From Bacteroidota bacterium (GTDB lineage: Bacteria; Bacteroidota; Bacteroidia; Chitinophagales; Chitinophagaceae), in NCBI GenBank assembly GCA_005883855.1, contig VBAU01000073.1:8427-15666 (forward strand): a stretch of 7,240 nt of DNA. The letters run 5' to 3'. The position numbers and the translations under genes are program-made. The notes under the pieces were generated by a model. It did no database searches. It was not told the DNA's origin and was given only the letters and a program-made list of their open reading frames with translations. Positions 1-6,008 of this stretch are shown one piece after another. The first letter of the stretch is position 1. The number at the start of each line of letters is the position of its first letter.

Positions 1-152
1 AGCTTCTGAATGGCAGCTTTGCCACTCGGAATCGAAGAATGTCGATAACCTGCGGTCTTGGAAAATACGAGAACACGTGGCCTGTTGTCATTCTGTTTGC
101 AGTTAGGTAAAAAGAAAAGAAGTATAACCAATAGCAGCAATAATTTTTGCAT
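1..152 (-). CDS. ThuA-like domain lipoprotein, N-terminal fragment
   Basis: The first 50 codons of a minus-strand gene are visible, starting at an ATG whose complement is at 150-152; the rest lies beyond the left edge. Residues 4-15 are strongly hydrophobic (LLLLLVILLFFL) and are followed by PNCKQN. This looks like a lipoprotein signal peptide with Cys18 as the probable acylated residue, although LPNC is a loose lipobox. Residues 26-50 read RVLVFSKTAGYRHSSIPSG and then KAAIQK, which closely resembles the opening strand and loop of ThuA-like (trehalose utilisation-type) domains of the class I glutamine amidotransferase fold. Many Bacteroidota carry such secreted proteins, often with sugar-related neighbours, but the substrate cannot be told from this fragment. 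The gene follows the yqgE-like gene on the same strand after 58 bp, so the two could be co-transcribed. The family call rests on this short N-terminus only. Confidence 0.78.
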   Translation of the reverse strand, partial: MQKLLLLLVILLFFLPNCKQNDNRPRVLVFSKTAGYRHSSIPSGKAAIQK

Positions 153-210
153 AGAGAGGTAATTGGAGCCTGAAAACTAAGTATAAATTTTAATTGAATC
201 AGCGAAGAAA

Positions 211-744
211 TCAATTGAGCTGAGGATCGATCGGAAAGTTGATCATGATTTCATATTCACCGCCGAGTTGTTTCAAAGCATCTTTCCATATTTCTTTGTA
301 GTCGCGATGGAAGATTATTTTGCGGGTTGCCTTTACCGTGAGCCATGACTTGTCTGCCAGTTCAGTGTGCAATTGACCGTCACTCCAGCCAGAATATCCA
401 ATAAAAAATCGGATTCTGCTCTTGATCATCCCGATAACTTTGTCGAAGTCTCCTCCCCAGTAGATGCCTTTCATGACCTCTTGTCCGCCAGGTATGTCTT
501 CCGGATACTGATGAAGAAAATGGATGGTGTCCATTTGCACAGGACCGCCATAATATAGGGGAATTCTGTGGCCTTCAAGTTCGGGTATTAGTTCGTCAAT
601 CGTATTTTCATATTTGCGATTCAGTACAAATCCAAAGCTTCCCTGTTCCTGGTGCTCACACAAGAAAACCACCGTCCTCATAAAATTGGGATCTTTTAAA
701 AATGGATCAGAGATGAGTAATATCCCGGAAGCAGGTTCGATCAT
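211..744 (-). CDS. yqgE: YqgE/AlgH family protein (UPF0301)
   Basis: A complete 177-residue protein, the usual length for the YqgE/AlgH (DUF179) family. Family signatures run through the whole length: GILLISDPFLKDPNF at 7-21, TVVFLCEH at 24-31, GSFGFVLNR at 35-43, YYGGPV at 64-69, GIYWGGDFD at 93-101, and FFIGYSGWSDGQLHTEL at 113-129. It has no signal peptide or membrane segment, so it should be cytoplasmic. The family is widespread and structurally characterised, but its biochemical role is not settled. The name AlgH comes from an alginate regulatory phenotype in Pseudomonas and should not be read as function here. The ATG start (complement at 742-744) places the conserved GxLLISDPFL block close to the N-terminus, as in homologues. 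It diverges from the histidine kinase gene across a 229-bp spacer and precedes the ThuA-like gene on the same strand. Confidence 0.94.
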   Translation of the reverse strand: MIEPASGILLISDPFLKDPNFMRTVVFLCEHQEQGSFGFVLNRKYENTIDELIPELEGHRIPLYYGGPVQMDTIHFLHQYPEDIPGGQEVMKGIYWGGDFDKVIGMIKSRIRFFIGYSGWSDGQLHTELADKSWLTVKATRKIIFHRDYKEIWKDALKQLGGEYEIMINFPIDPQLN

Positions 745-769
745 AAATACAATTTACCTCTAAAATCTA

Positions 770-809
770 GTTTACCAAAGTTGTGCCGGTTAAAAATGGT
801 AAACCATTT
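770..809. promoter_or_regulatory. Candidate operator: TTTACC/GGTAAA inverted repeats in divergent spacer
   Basis: GTTTACCA (770-777) and TGGTAAAC (797-804) form a perfect 8-bp inverted repeat with a 19-bp spacer. A second, overlapping hairpin is AAATGG (794-799), TAAA, CCATTT (804-809). Another TTTACC lies at 753-758, 18 bp before the one at 771. The cluster is between the divergent yqgE-like and histidine kinase genes, where a regulator could bind. No U-tract follows, so it does not read as a terminator. Chance is possible in an AT-rich spacer. Confidence 0.25.
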
Positions 810-889
810 AACTGTATAAAAGACAACATCGCTTCTTTTTAAATTGCCCTAAACCTGTGTTAAAATGACTGTTTTATAGCGACCTCGAC

Positions 890-919
890 TCTGGCCCGGA
901 TTATGGAATATTAAATTTG
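890..919 (+). promoter_or_regulatory. Candidate Bacteroidota-type promoter for the histidine kinase gene
   Basis: TAAATTTG at 912-919 matches the Bacteroidota -7 consensus TAnnTTTG exactly. TCTG at 890-893 is a one-mismatch version of the -33 TTTG element, with an 18-bp spacer. Transcription would begin near 925 and give a leader of about 50 nt before the GTG start at 974. The -7 match is good, the -33 match is weak, and no transcription data support it. Confidence 0.35.
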
Positions 920-973
920 CAGAGTTTTTATGTTTGATAAAACATATTATCTTTCGAGAACTAAATAAGCAGA

Positions 974-2341
974 GTGAAGAAAATTTTTCCCATAATAATC
1001 GGCTTGATCAGCTTATCATTGATCGGCATCATTGTCATTCAGCTGCTGTGGTTAAAAAACATGGTACTGTTGAAGCGCGAAACAGTAAAACATAGGATAG
1101 AGGATGGGGTTATCGTTGCGGCAAGTGTTCTATCACAGCACAAGGCTAACTACAGCCTTGACACCAAAAGCTTCCCAGGCCTCGTCCCCGGTGAATTTTC
1201 TCTCCAGTATTTGCGTCCAAACACTATCGGCCAACGACTGACGACCGGTCAAATCCAGGACATCATCCGAAAAGCTTTTAATGAAAGGGGGCTGGATAAC
1301 ATCAGGTTTGAATTTGGCGTAGCGATTTTATCGGCCAGCACCATGGAAAAACAGTCAAGAAATTTTGTTACTGTCTATAATGAAAACGATCCGAAGAATT
1401 ATTTTTCCACCGTGCCGTTAAATTCTCCGAGCGGAAGCGAAACGGAAAATCTTTCTCCCAATGAAGTGTTGACGGTTATTGCCATGAATTACCAGGCCAT
1501 GGTATTTGAGTCTTTGTGGCTGCCGATCGTCTCGGCTATCATCTTTACTATGTTAATCATGGCTTCGTTTTATCTCACGGTAAGAACAATGTTGAGACAG
1601 AAAAAAGTGAGTGAGATAAAAAATGATTTTATTAACAACATGACGCATGAGTTCAAGACGCCTCTTGCAACTATTTCGCTGGCGGTAGATGCTTTGCGAA
1701 ATGAAAAGGTCGTCAACGACAAGGAAAAAATGAGCTACTTCAGCACGATCATCAAGGAAGAAAATAAGAGAATGAATCGACAAGTTGAAACGATCTTAAA
1801 AGCTGCGCTGATGGACAAACAAGAAGTACAGTTGCTGCTACGGCCAATGCATGCACACCATGTGATCAAGGACGTTGTAGAAAATTTCACGCTGCAATTA
1901 GAGGAAGAAAATGGTAAAGCCGAGTTATTGCTAAATGCAGAAAATGATTTTATCGATGCTGATGAAGTTCACTTTTCCAACCTCATCAATAATCTTATTG
2001 ACAATGCGATCAAATATTCAAAAGATGATCAGCCGCCAATGATTAAAATAACCACCGAGTCGACCGCGAAGAGTATTGTGATCGTAATTGAAGACAACGG
2101 TATTGGCATGAGCAAGGAAACCGCGAAAAGAGTATTTGAAAAATTCTATCGTGCACACACAGGCAACCTTCATAATGTAAAAGGATTCGGATTAGGTTTG
2201 AGTTACGTGAAAACAATGGTCGAGGCTCACAATGGCGAAATCAGAGTGGATAGTGTACTAGGCAGAGGCAGCACTTTTACTTTAGAGTTTCCGCTAAAAA
2301 AACTTCAACGTCAACCGGTCATCTCTCCAGTTCCAGCATAA
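974..2341 (+). CDS. Membrane sensor histidine kinase (HisKA/HATPase_c), no adjacent regulator
   Basis: A 455-residue two-component sensor kinase. Residues about 4-27 form transmembrane helix 1 and residues about 181-204 helix 2. They enclose an extracytoplasmic sensor region of about 150 residues that I do not recognise. The kinase core follows: H-box NNMTHEFKTPLATIS with phospho-acceptor His225, N-box NLIDNAIKYS at 340-349 with Asn344, G1 box DNGIGM at 374-379, F-box FEKFYR at 388-393, and G2 box GFGLGLSYV at 404-412. All key residues are intact, so it should be an active autokinase. The start is GTG at 974; an in-frame TAA at 962-964 excludes a longer protein, and the next Met (residue 30) lies beyond the first helix. 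It resembles Bacteroidota RprX-type kinases in layout. No response regulator lies within the window on either side, so its partner is elsewhere. The next gene, queA, converges on it across a 37-bp gap with no clear terminator. Confidence 0.95.
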   Translation: MKKIFPIIIGLISLSLIGIIVIQLLWLKNMVLLKRETVKHRIEDGVIVAASVLSQHKANYSLDTKSFPGLVPGEFSLQYLRPNTIGQRLTTGQIQDIIRKAFNERGLDNIRFEFGVAILSASTMEKQSRNFVTVYNENDPKNYFSTVPLNSPSGSETENLSPNEVLTVIAMNYQAMVFESLWLPIVSAIIFTMLIMASFYLTVRTMLRQKKVSEIKNDFINNMTHEFKTPLATISLAVDALRNEKVVNDKEKMSYFSTIIKEENKRMNRQVETILKAALMDKQEVQLLLRPMHAHHVIKDVVENFTLQLEEENGKAELLLNAENDFIDADEVHFSNLINNLIDNAIKYSKDDQPPMIKITTESTAKSIVIVIEDNGIGMSKETAKRVFEKFYRAHTGNLHNVKGFGLGLSYVKTMVEAHNGEIRVDSVLGRGSTFTLEFPLKKLQRQPVISPVPA

Positions 2342-2378
2342 AGCGACAAAACGATTACAGTCAACGCGCAGCCGCCCT

Positions 2379-3602
2379 TTATCTGTTTACCCAAAGCAAG
2401 CAGCCATCGCCGTAACTAAGAAATCTAAAATCATTTTGCAAGGCATAGTCGTAAACTCTTTTCCAATCGTTTCCAATAAGAGCAGCAACAAGCAATAGTA
2501 ATGTAGACTGTGGTTGATGAAAATTAGTGATCAGTGCGTTTGCGACCCTGACTTTATAACCGGGAACAATCATGATGTTCGTTTTGGTCGTTAACTGGTC
2601 CATATTTTTCCTGCTCATCAGGTCAACGAGATTTTCCAGCGCTTGTCTTGAGGACAGATTTTGATTTGCCAATTCGTAAGGTTCCCATTGCGAAACCGTC
2701 AAATCATTTTCTTCTCCCGAAGTCACTTTTACACCCAACCAGTACAAACTCTCAATCGTGCGAAGCGACGTAGTCCCCACGGGAATAACATTTCTGCCAA
2801 GAGCCTCAATGATGTTTTGAATTGTCCCTTTTGAGACAGTTATAAACTCAGCATGCATTTCATGACCGTGTACGGTTGCACTTTTCACCGGTTTGAAAGT
2901 TCCCGCGCCTACATGGAGGGTAATGAAATCTGTTTGAATACCGTTTTTTCTCAGCCTGTTTAGCAGGTTGTCAGTAAAGTGCAATCCGGCAGTCGGCGCT
3001 GCAACCGATCCCTCATGATGTGCATAGATAGTTTGGTATCTTTCCGCGTCCAGCGGCTGCGCTTGTCTCTTTATGTACGGTGGCAGAGGAATAACACCCG
3101 CATAGTGCAAAATTTCTCCAAAACTCAACCGGGTTTCGTCCCACGAAAATTCGATAACAAAAGAGTCGATCTTCTTGTCGACATATTTTGCGTGGAGGAA
3201 AGTTTCTGTTTCACCGATTCTAATCTTCATTTCTAAAACTTGTCCGTGCTTCCATTTTGATGCGCCTCCAATCAGGCACTGCCACAAAACACTTCCTTGC
3301 TGCATCATTGCGTTCGTCATATCGCGGTAGTGTTCATGCGGCTCCAGGCAAAATATTTCTATAACGCCACCCGTTGGTTTGTGAAATAATAGTCTTGCCG
3401 AGATTACTTTAGTATCATTAAAAATGAGTACCGTTCCAGAAGGCAACCAGCGATCCAGGTTTTTGTAAATGTCTTCATCAATTACACCATTGTTGTAGAC
3501 AAGGAGTTTAGACGCATCTCTTTCTTGTAAAGGGAAATTTGCAATTCGTTCCTGCGGTAAGTGATACGTGTAATCTTGAATAGATAGGTCTGGCACATGC
3601 AT
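2379..3602 (-). CDS. queA: S-adenosylmethionine:tRNA ribosyltransferase-isomerase
   Basis: QueA transfers and isomerises the ribosyl group of S-adenosylmethionine onto 7-aminomethyl-7-deazaguanine at the tRNA wobble position, giving epoxyqueuosine in the queuosine pathway. It is a cytoplasmic enzyme. I place the start at the ATG with complement at 3600-3602 (407 residues), because the family N-terminus (LSIQDYTYHLPQERIANFPL) begins just after it; a Met 12 codons upstream (3638) would add a tail that looks unconserved. Signatures, numbered from the chosen start: IFNDTKVISARL 60-71, YQTIYAHHEGSVAAPTAGLH 189-208, TLHVGAGTF 228-236, VIPVGTTSLRTIES 272-285, ALITNFHQPQSTLL 356-369, RFLSYGDGCLL 393-403. 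At 407 residues it is about 50 longer than the E. coli enzyme (356). The extra length appears to lie in a loop near residues 85-125 and before the C-terminal block. It follows the DUF3052-like gene on the same strand after 56 bp and may share its transcript. Confidence 0.96.
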   Translation of the reverse strand: MHVPDLSIQDYTYHLPQERIANFPLQERDASKLLVYNNGVIDEDIYKNLDRWLPSGTVLIFNDTKVISARLLFHKPTGGVIEIFCLEPHEHYRDMTNAMMQQGSVLWQCLIGGASKWKHGQVLEMKIRIGETETFLHAKYVDKKIDSFVIEFSWDETRLSFGEILHYAGVIPLPPYIKRQAQPLDAERYQTIYAHHEGSVAAPTAGLHFTDNLLNRLRKNGIQTDFITLHVGAGTFKPVKSATVHGHEMHAEFITVSKGTIQNIIEALGRNVIPVGTTSLRTIESLYWLGVKVTSGEENDLTVSQWEPYELANQNLSSRQALENLVDLMSRKNMDQLTTKTNIMIVPGYKVRVANALITNFHQPQSTLLLLVAALIGNDWKRVYDYALQNDFRFLSYGDGCLLWVNR

Positions 3603-3658
3603 AACACAACCAACTGTTGTATTTAATTGACAATGCAAATATCCTGCTTAATCATCAG

Positions 3659-4069
3659 CTATCGATGTTTTAATGGCACAACTAATTTTAACCCGCTCCA
3701 TACGTCGCTGACAGCACACACTTTTACATCGACGAGTTTATTTTTTAATGCAAAATTTCTGATCACGTCTTCTGTGACATCGGTAGCAAACGCGGATGAC
3801 TTTTTGTACCATGAAACCCAGATGGTAATCACCGGATTCTTTTTTGCAATTGACAGCAATTTTTTCATTTCACTTTCAAATTCTTTGTTGCTCTTCACAA
3901 ATAAATGCACCCAATCGGGTGTTTCATTTCTATTTGCTAATTGATCGGTAACATTTGCTTTAAGCAGTTCAAAATAATTACTCGGGGGATTGACCAAAAG
4001 CAATTTGTACTCAGCTTTTAGGTCTAATTTTTTTAATAGCGGAGTCGCGGAATAGCCAGCAGTTGACAT
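3659..4069 (-). CDS. DUF3052-like conserved protein of unknown function
   Basis: A 136-residue soluble protein without signal peptide or membrane helix. It opens with AGYSATPLLKKLDLK (residues 4-18) and then a hydrophobic strand, KLLLVNPP (22-29). It ends with WVSWYKKSSAFATDVTEDVI (84-103) and LVDVKVCAVSDVWSGLKLVV (112-131). These blocks match my memory of the DUF3052 family pattern (GYSGTPLxKKLG at the start, W-KK-S-ATDLTEDVVR and GLVDxKVCAVDxxWSGL at the end). No biochemical function is known to me, and no catalytic residues can be named. The ATG (complement at 4067-4069) puts the conserved AGYS block at the expected place. The gene lies divergent to mraZ across a 286-bp spacer and 56 bp upstream of queA on the same strand. 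The pairing with queA may be only positional. Confidence 0.78.
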   Translation of the reverse strand: MSTAGYSATPLLKKLDLKAEYKLLLVNPPSNYFELLKANVTDQLANRNETPDWVHLFVKSNKEFESEMKKLLSIAKKNPVITIWVSWYKKSSAFATDVTEDVIRNFALKNKLVDVKVCAVSDVWSGLKLVVPLKHR

Positions 4070-4290
4070 AAAGTGAAAAGTGTTTCATATCAATTTAAGA
4101 AGAACATGATTTGATATAACAATGAAGTTGCTGATTGCGAAATCTGATGTATCCACAGCTTTTCCACCGCAATTCACACTTAATTCAGGTCATTTTGTTC
4201 CCATAATTTTTTTGGTCGCATGAAAGTGTTACTCATGGCGACTTTACCGTTAAATATTACTGTGGAAAAAATAAAAACCTCAAAATTTAC

Positions 4291-4318
4291 TTTGTAAGTG
4301 GGAAAAAGTGTTATTTTG
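4291..4318 (+). promoter_or_regulatory. Candidate mraZ (dcw) promoter
   Basis: TTTG at 4291-4294 and TTATTTTG at 4311-4318 resemble the Bacteroidota -33 (TTTG) and -7 (TAnnTTTG) elements. The -7 word has one mismatch and the spacer is 16 bp, a little short. Transcription would begin near 4325, about 30 nt before the mraZ ATG. The MraZ boxes overlie both elements, which would suit autorepression by promoter occlusion. This is weak on its own and is supported mainly by position. Confidence 0.3.
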
Positions 4319-4324
4319 TGTCAA
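4295..4324 (+). promoter_or_regulatory. Putative MraZ operator: three GTG boxes at 10-bp period
   Basis: Three consecutive decamers, TAAGTGGGAA (4295-4304), AAAGTGTTAT (4305-4314) and TTTGTGTCAA (4315-4324), put GTG at 4298, 4308 and 4318, an exact 10-bp period. Known MraZ operators have the same geometry: TGGGN repeats with 5-nt spacers in E. coli, and AAAGTG[T/G]N3 repeats in Mollicutes. The array ends 31 bp before the mraZ start codon. Box 2 matches the Mollicute word AAAGTGT and box 1 contains the E. coli word TGGGA, while box 3 is more degenerate. The likely role is autoregulation of the dcw cluster. Confidence 0.6.
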
Positions 4325-4355
4325 TTTATTTCAAACTTGACCCAAATCCCTGATA

Positions 4356-4829
4356 ATGATAGGTTTTCTCGGCGAATTCGAGGCTACTTTAGACGCCAAA
4401 GGTCGCTTTCTTCTGCCGGCTGGAATCAAGAAGCAATTACCGGAAAAAGAGGATGACCGCTTTGTTATTAACAGGGGTTTTGAGAAGTGTCTAAGTCTTT
4501 ACCCAATGAAAAGCTGGGAGCCGCTCTTTGCAGAAATCAGTAAGCTAAATGAATTTGACCCGAAGGTTCGTGAATTCCGCCGTTTTTTCCTTAACGGTGC
4601 AACAACGGTCGAACCCGATAGCGCCGGTCGATTACTGATACCGCCAAATTTGAAAGAACACGCGGATTTGCAAAAGGACATCGTGTTAGTAGCGGCCGTA
4701 AATAAAATCGAAATCTGGGATAGTAAAAAGTACCACCAGCTCTTTGACTCCTTTTCTGCAGAAGACTTCAGCAGCCTTGCTAAAGATGTGATGGCGGATG
4801 GCGATGGGAAAGGCGGAATTAGTAATTAG
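4356..4829 (+). CDS. mraZ: MraZ transcriptional regulator of the dcw cluster
   Basis: A 157-residue MraZ, close to the usual size of about 150. It has two tandem SpoVT/AbrB-like half-domains: the first with the DNA-contacting motif LDAKGRFLLPA at 12-22, the second with PDSAGRLLIPP at 87-97. The typical VREFRRFFLNGA block at 71-82 lies between them. MraZ assembles into ring-shaped oligomers that bind spaced repeats upstream of its own gene; in E. coli it represses the dcw operon. The gene heads the cluster, 41 bp before rsmH. The ATG at 4356 places MIGFLGEFEATLDAKGR exactly as in homologues. The last residues (GISN) and the TAG stop are written in a 7-bp tandem repeat that continues into the spacer. 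The tail after about residue 145 (ADGDGKGGISN) looks low-complexity and unconserved. Confidence 0.97.
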   Translation: MIGFLGEFEATLDAKGRFLLPAGIKKQLPEKEDDRFVINRGFEKCLSLYPMKSWEPLFAEISKLNEFDPKVREFRRFFLNGATTVEPDSAGRLLIPPNLKEHADLQKDIVLVAAVNKIEIWDSKKYHQLFDSFSAEDFSSLAKDVMADGDGKGGISN

Positions 4830-4865
4830 TAATTAGGAATTAGGAATTGGGAATTAGTAATTCAT
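4817..4865 (+). repeat. Seven-copy 7-bp tandem repeat (AATTAGK) across the mraZ stop
   Basis: Seven adjacent heptamers read AATTAGT, AATTAGT, AATTAGG, AATTAGG, AATTGGG, AATTAGT, AATTCAT, with no gaps. The mraZ TAG stop (4827-4829) is inside the second copy, and the array ends 5 bp before the rsmH ATG at 4871. Because the unit is not a multiple of three, gain or loss of a copy changes the reading frame of anything that reads through it. Confidence 0.9.
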
Positions 4866-4870
4866 GACCA

Positions 4871-5851
4871 ATGAGTAAAACCGAAAACAGTAGCTCTCCT
4901 GGTTCCAAATCCCCATCCCGATACGAATCGGGACCAAATTCCCCTTATCACACACCAGTTCTCCTGAAAGAGGCAATCGACGGTTTGAAGATAGCACCTA
5001 ATGGAATCTACGTGGATTGCACGTTCGGAGGCGGTGGACATTCAAAAGCTATTCTTGAAAGATTGGCCGCCAGTGGAAAATTGGTGGCATTTGACCAGGA
5101 CGAGGACGCTAAAAAAAATTTGCCGAGTGATGAGCGACTAATTTTTATACAACAAAACTTTCGGCATCTTCAGCGGTTTCTCCAGTTGCATAACATTTCC
5201 GTCGTTGATGGCATTCTCGCTGACCTGGGTGTTAGCAGCCACCAGTTTGATGAACCGCAGCGTGGATTTTCAACCCGTTTTAATGCCGGCCTGGATATGA
5301 GAATGGATAGGCGCGAAAGCAAAACGGCTTTTAATGTGATCAGCACTTACGGGCAATCAGAATTGCACAAGTTGTTTGAGCGATACGGAGAAATCACGAA
5401 TGCCAAAACCCTGGCAAAGACTATAACGGAAGTGCGCGAGACCGTACCTCTACGAACAGTTGACGATCTTAAGAATGCTCTTCGCGGAATTGTGAAAGGA
5501 AATCCAAAAAAATACTTTGCCCAGGTCTTCCAGGCTTTACGAATTGAAGTAAACGACGAGATCGGTGCGTTAAAGGAAATGCTGCAGGAAGTCCCACACT
5601 TGTTAAAACCCGGAGGTCGGGTAGCCATCATCACGTTTCACTCTTTAGAAGACAGGTTGGTGAAAAATTTTTTTCGCTATGGTACGGTTGAACAGCTGGA
5701 GGAAAACCCGTTTAGCACGGCAGCACCGGTGAAGGAGTTAAAGATGGTCACGAAGAAACCTATCACACCTGGCGAAAACGAGAAGAAACGAAACCCGAGG
5801 TCGGCAAGCGCAAAGCTTAGAGTCGCGGAGAAGAGAATGAGTAATGAGTGA
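4871..5851 (+). CDS. rsmH: 16S rRNA (cytosine-1402-N4)-methyltransferase RsmH (MraW)
   Basis: A 326-residue S-adenosylmethionine-dependent methyltransferase that N4-methylates C1402 in the decoding centre of 16S rRNA. The SAM-binding motif I is YVDCTFGGGGHSKAIL at 47-62, followed by AFDQDEDA at 73-80. Further family blocks are ILADLGVSSHQFD at 115-127, RGFS 131-134, LDMRMD 141-146, AQVFQALRIEVNDE 217-230, ITFHSLEDRLVK 254-265, and NPRSASAKLR 308-317. The enzyme proper begins at YHTPVLLKEAIDGL (residue 26). Residues 1-25 are a Ser/Pro/Lys-rich extension that is not part of the fold, and no other in-frame Met lies between them and the core. An ATG at 4864 is out of frame. Part of the extension is encoded by a palindrome at 4916-4933. 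The gene sits in its standard place after mraZ, but 157 bp separate it from the next dcw gene. Confidence 0.98.
   Translation: MSKTENSSSPGSKSPSRYESGPNSPYHTPVLLKEAIDGLKIAPNGIYVDCTFGGGGHSKAILERLAASGKLVAFDQDEDAKKNLPSDERLIFIQQNFRHLQRFLQLHNISVVDGILADLGVSSHQFDEPQRGFSTRFNAGLDMRMDRRESKTAFNVISTYGQSELHKLFERYGEITNAKTLAKTITEVRETVPLRTVDDLKNALRGIVKGNPKKYFAQVFQALRIEVNDEIGALKEMLQEVPHLLKPGGRVAIITFHSLEDRLVKNFFRYGTVEQLEENPFSTAAPVKELKMVTKKPITPGENEKKRNPRSASAKLRVAEKRMSNE
4916..4933. repeat. Palindrome TCCCGAT-ACGA-ATCGGGA inside rsmH 5' end
   Basis: A perfect 7-bp inverted repeat (4916-4922 and 4927-4933) with a 4-nt loop, located in codons that encode the unconserved N-terminal extension of RsmH. From memory, CCCGAT...ATCGGG stems recur as dispersed intergenic palindromes in some Bacteroidota genomes, so this could be a copy of such a repeat captured into the coding frame. 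In RNA it would form a short GC-rich hairpin about 45 nt after the start codon. It has no U-tract and so is not a typical terminator. Confidence 0.7.
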
Positions 5852-5877
5852 GTCGTGAGGCGTCAGTATTGAGTGAG
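5836..5877 (+). repeat. Low-complexity AATGAGT-type repeat at rsmH stop
   Basis: Two exact heptamers, AATGAGT at 5836-5842 and 5843-5849, are followed by degenerate GAGT/GTGAG/TTGAGTGAG words to about 5877. The rsmH TGA stop (5849-5851) begins on the last base of the second copy. The same AATGAGT word also spans the rsmH start (4870-4876). Confidence 0.5.
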
Positions 5878-6008
5878 CATGGATAATAAAATAACAGAGA
5901 ATAAAAATGTTTACTTAAAAATATTAACGGACGGTATAGCAATCAATTTAAGATCCATATCCCTTGAAACAAAACCCTCCCGAAACCATTTAAAGCTAAC
6001 GACGTTTT
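5852..6008 (+). other. 157-bp spacer between rsmH and ftsL-like gene
   Basis: Apart from the low-complexity start, this stretch is AT-rich. It contains a 50-codon open frame (ATG at 5879, stop at 6029-6031) that overlaps the ftsL-like start. Its translation (MDNKITENKNVYLKILTDG and onward) resembles no family I know, so I do not call it a gene. I see no clear promoter or terminator. Such a gap is unusual inside a dcw cluster, where these genes commonly abut or overlap. Confidence 0.4.

Larger units (their letters stand above)
4070..4355. other. Divergent spacer / dcw leader between DUF3052-like gene and mraZ
   Basis: This 286-bp AT-rich stretch has no ORF that I can support. It holds the three-box putative MraZ operator (4295-4324), two isolated AAAGTGT words (4077-4083 and 4223-4229), and a 7-bp inverted repeat, ATATCAA (4087-4093) / TTGATAT (4111-4117). 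It also holds three DnaA-box-like words, noted in the findings. It must contain the mraZ promoter and probably that of the minus-strand gene. No Shine-Dalgarno sequence precedes mraZ, which is normal for this phylum. Confidence 0.6.

Noticed and set aside
2342..2378. Bidirectional terminator between the convergent kinase and queA genes
   Set aside because: Only very short GC-rich complementarity is visible, with no stable stem followed by a T-run on either strand.
3603..3638. Longer QueA start at the upstream Met
   Set aside because: The added 12 residues (MHCQLNTTVGCV) do not look like QueA, whose conserved N-terminus begins just after the second Met.
4070..4083. AAAGTG words at 4070 and 4077 as additional MraZ boxes
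   Set aside because: They are spaced by 7 bp, not 10, are more than 200 bp from the main array, and partly abut the start codon of the opposite gene.
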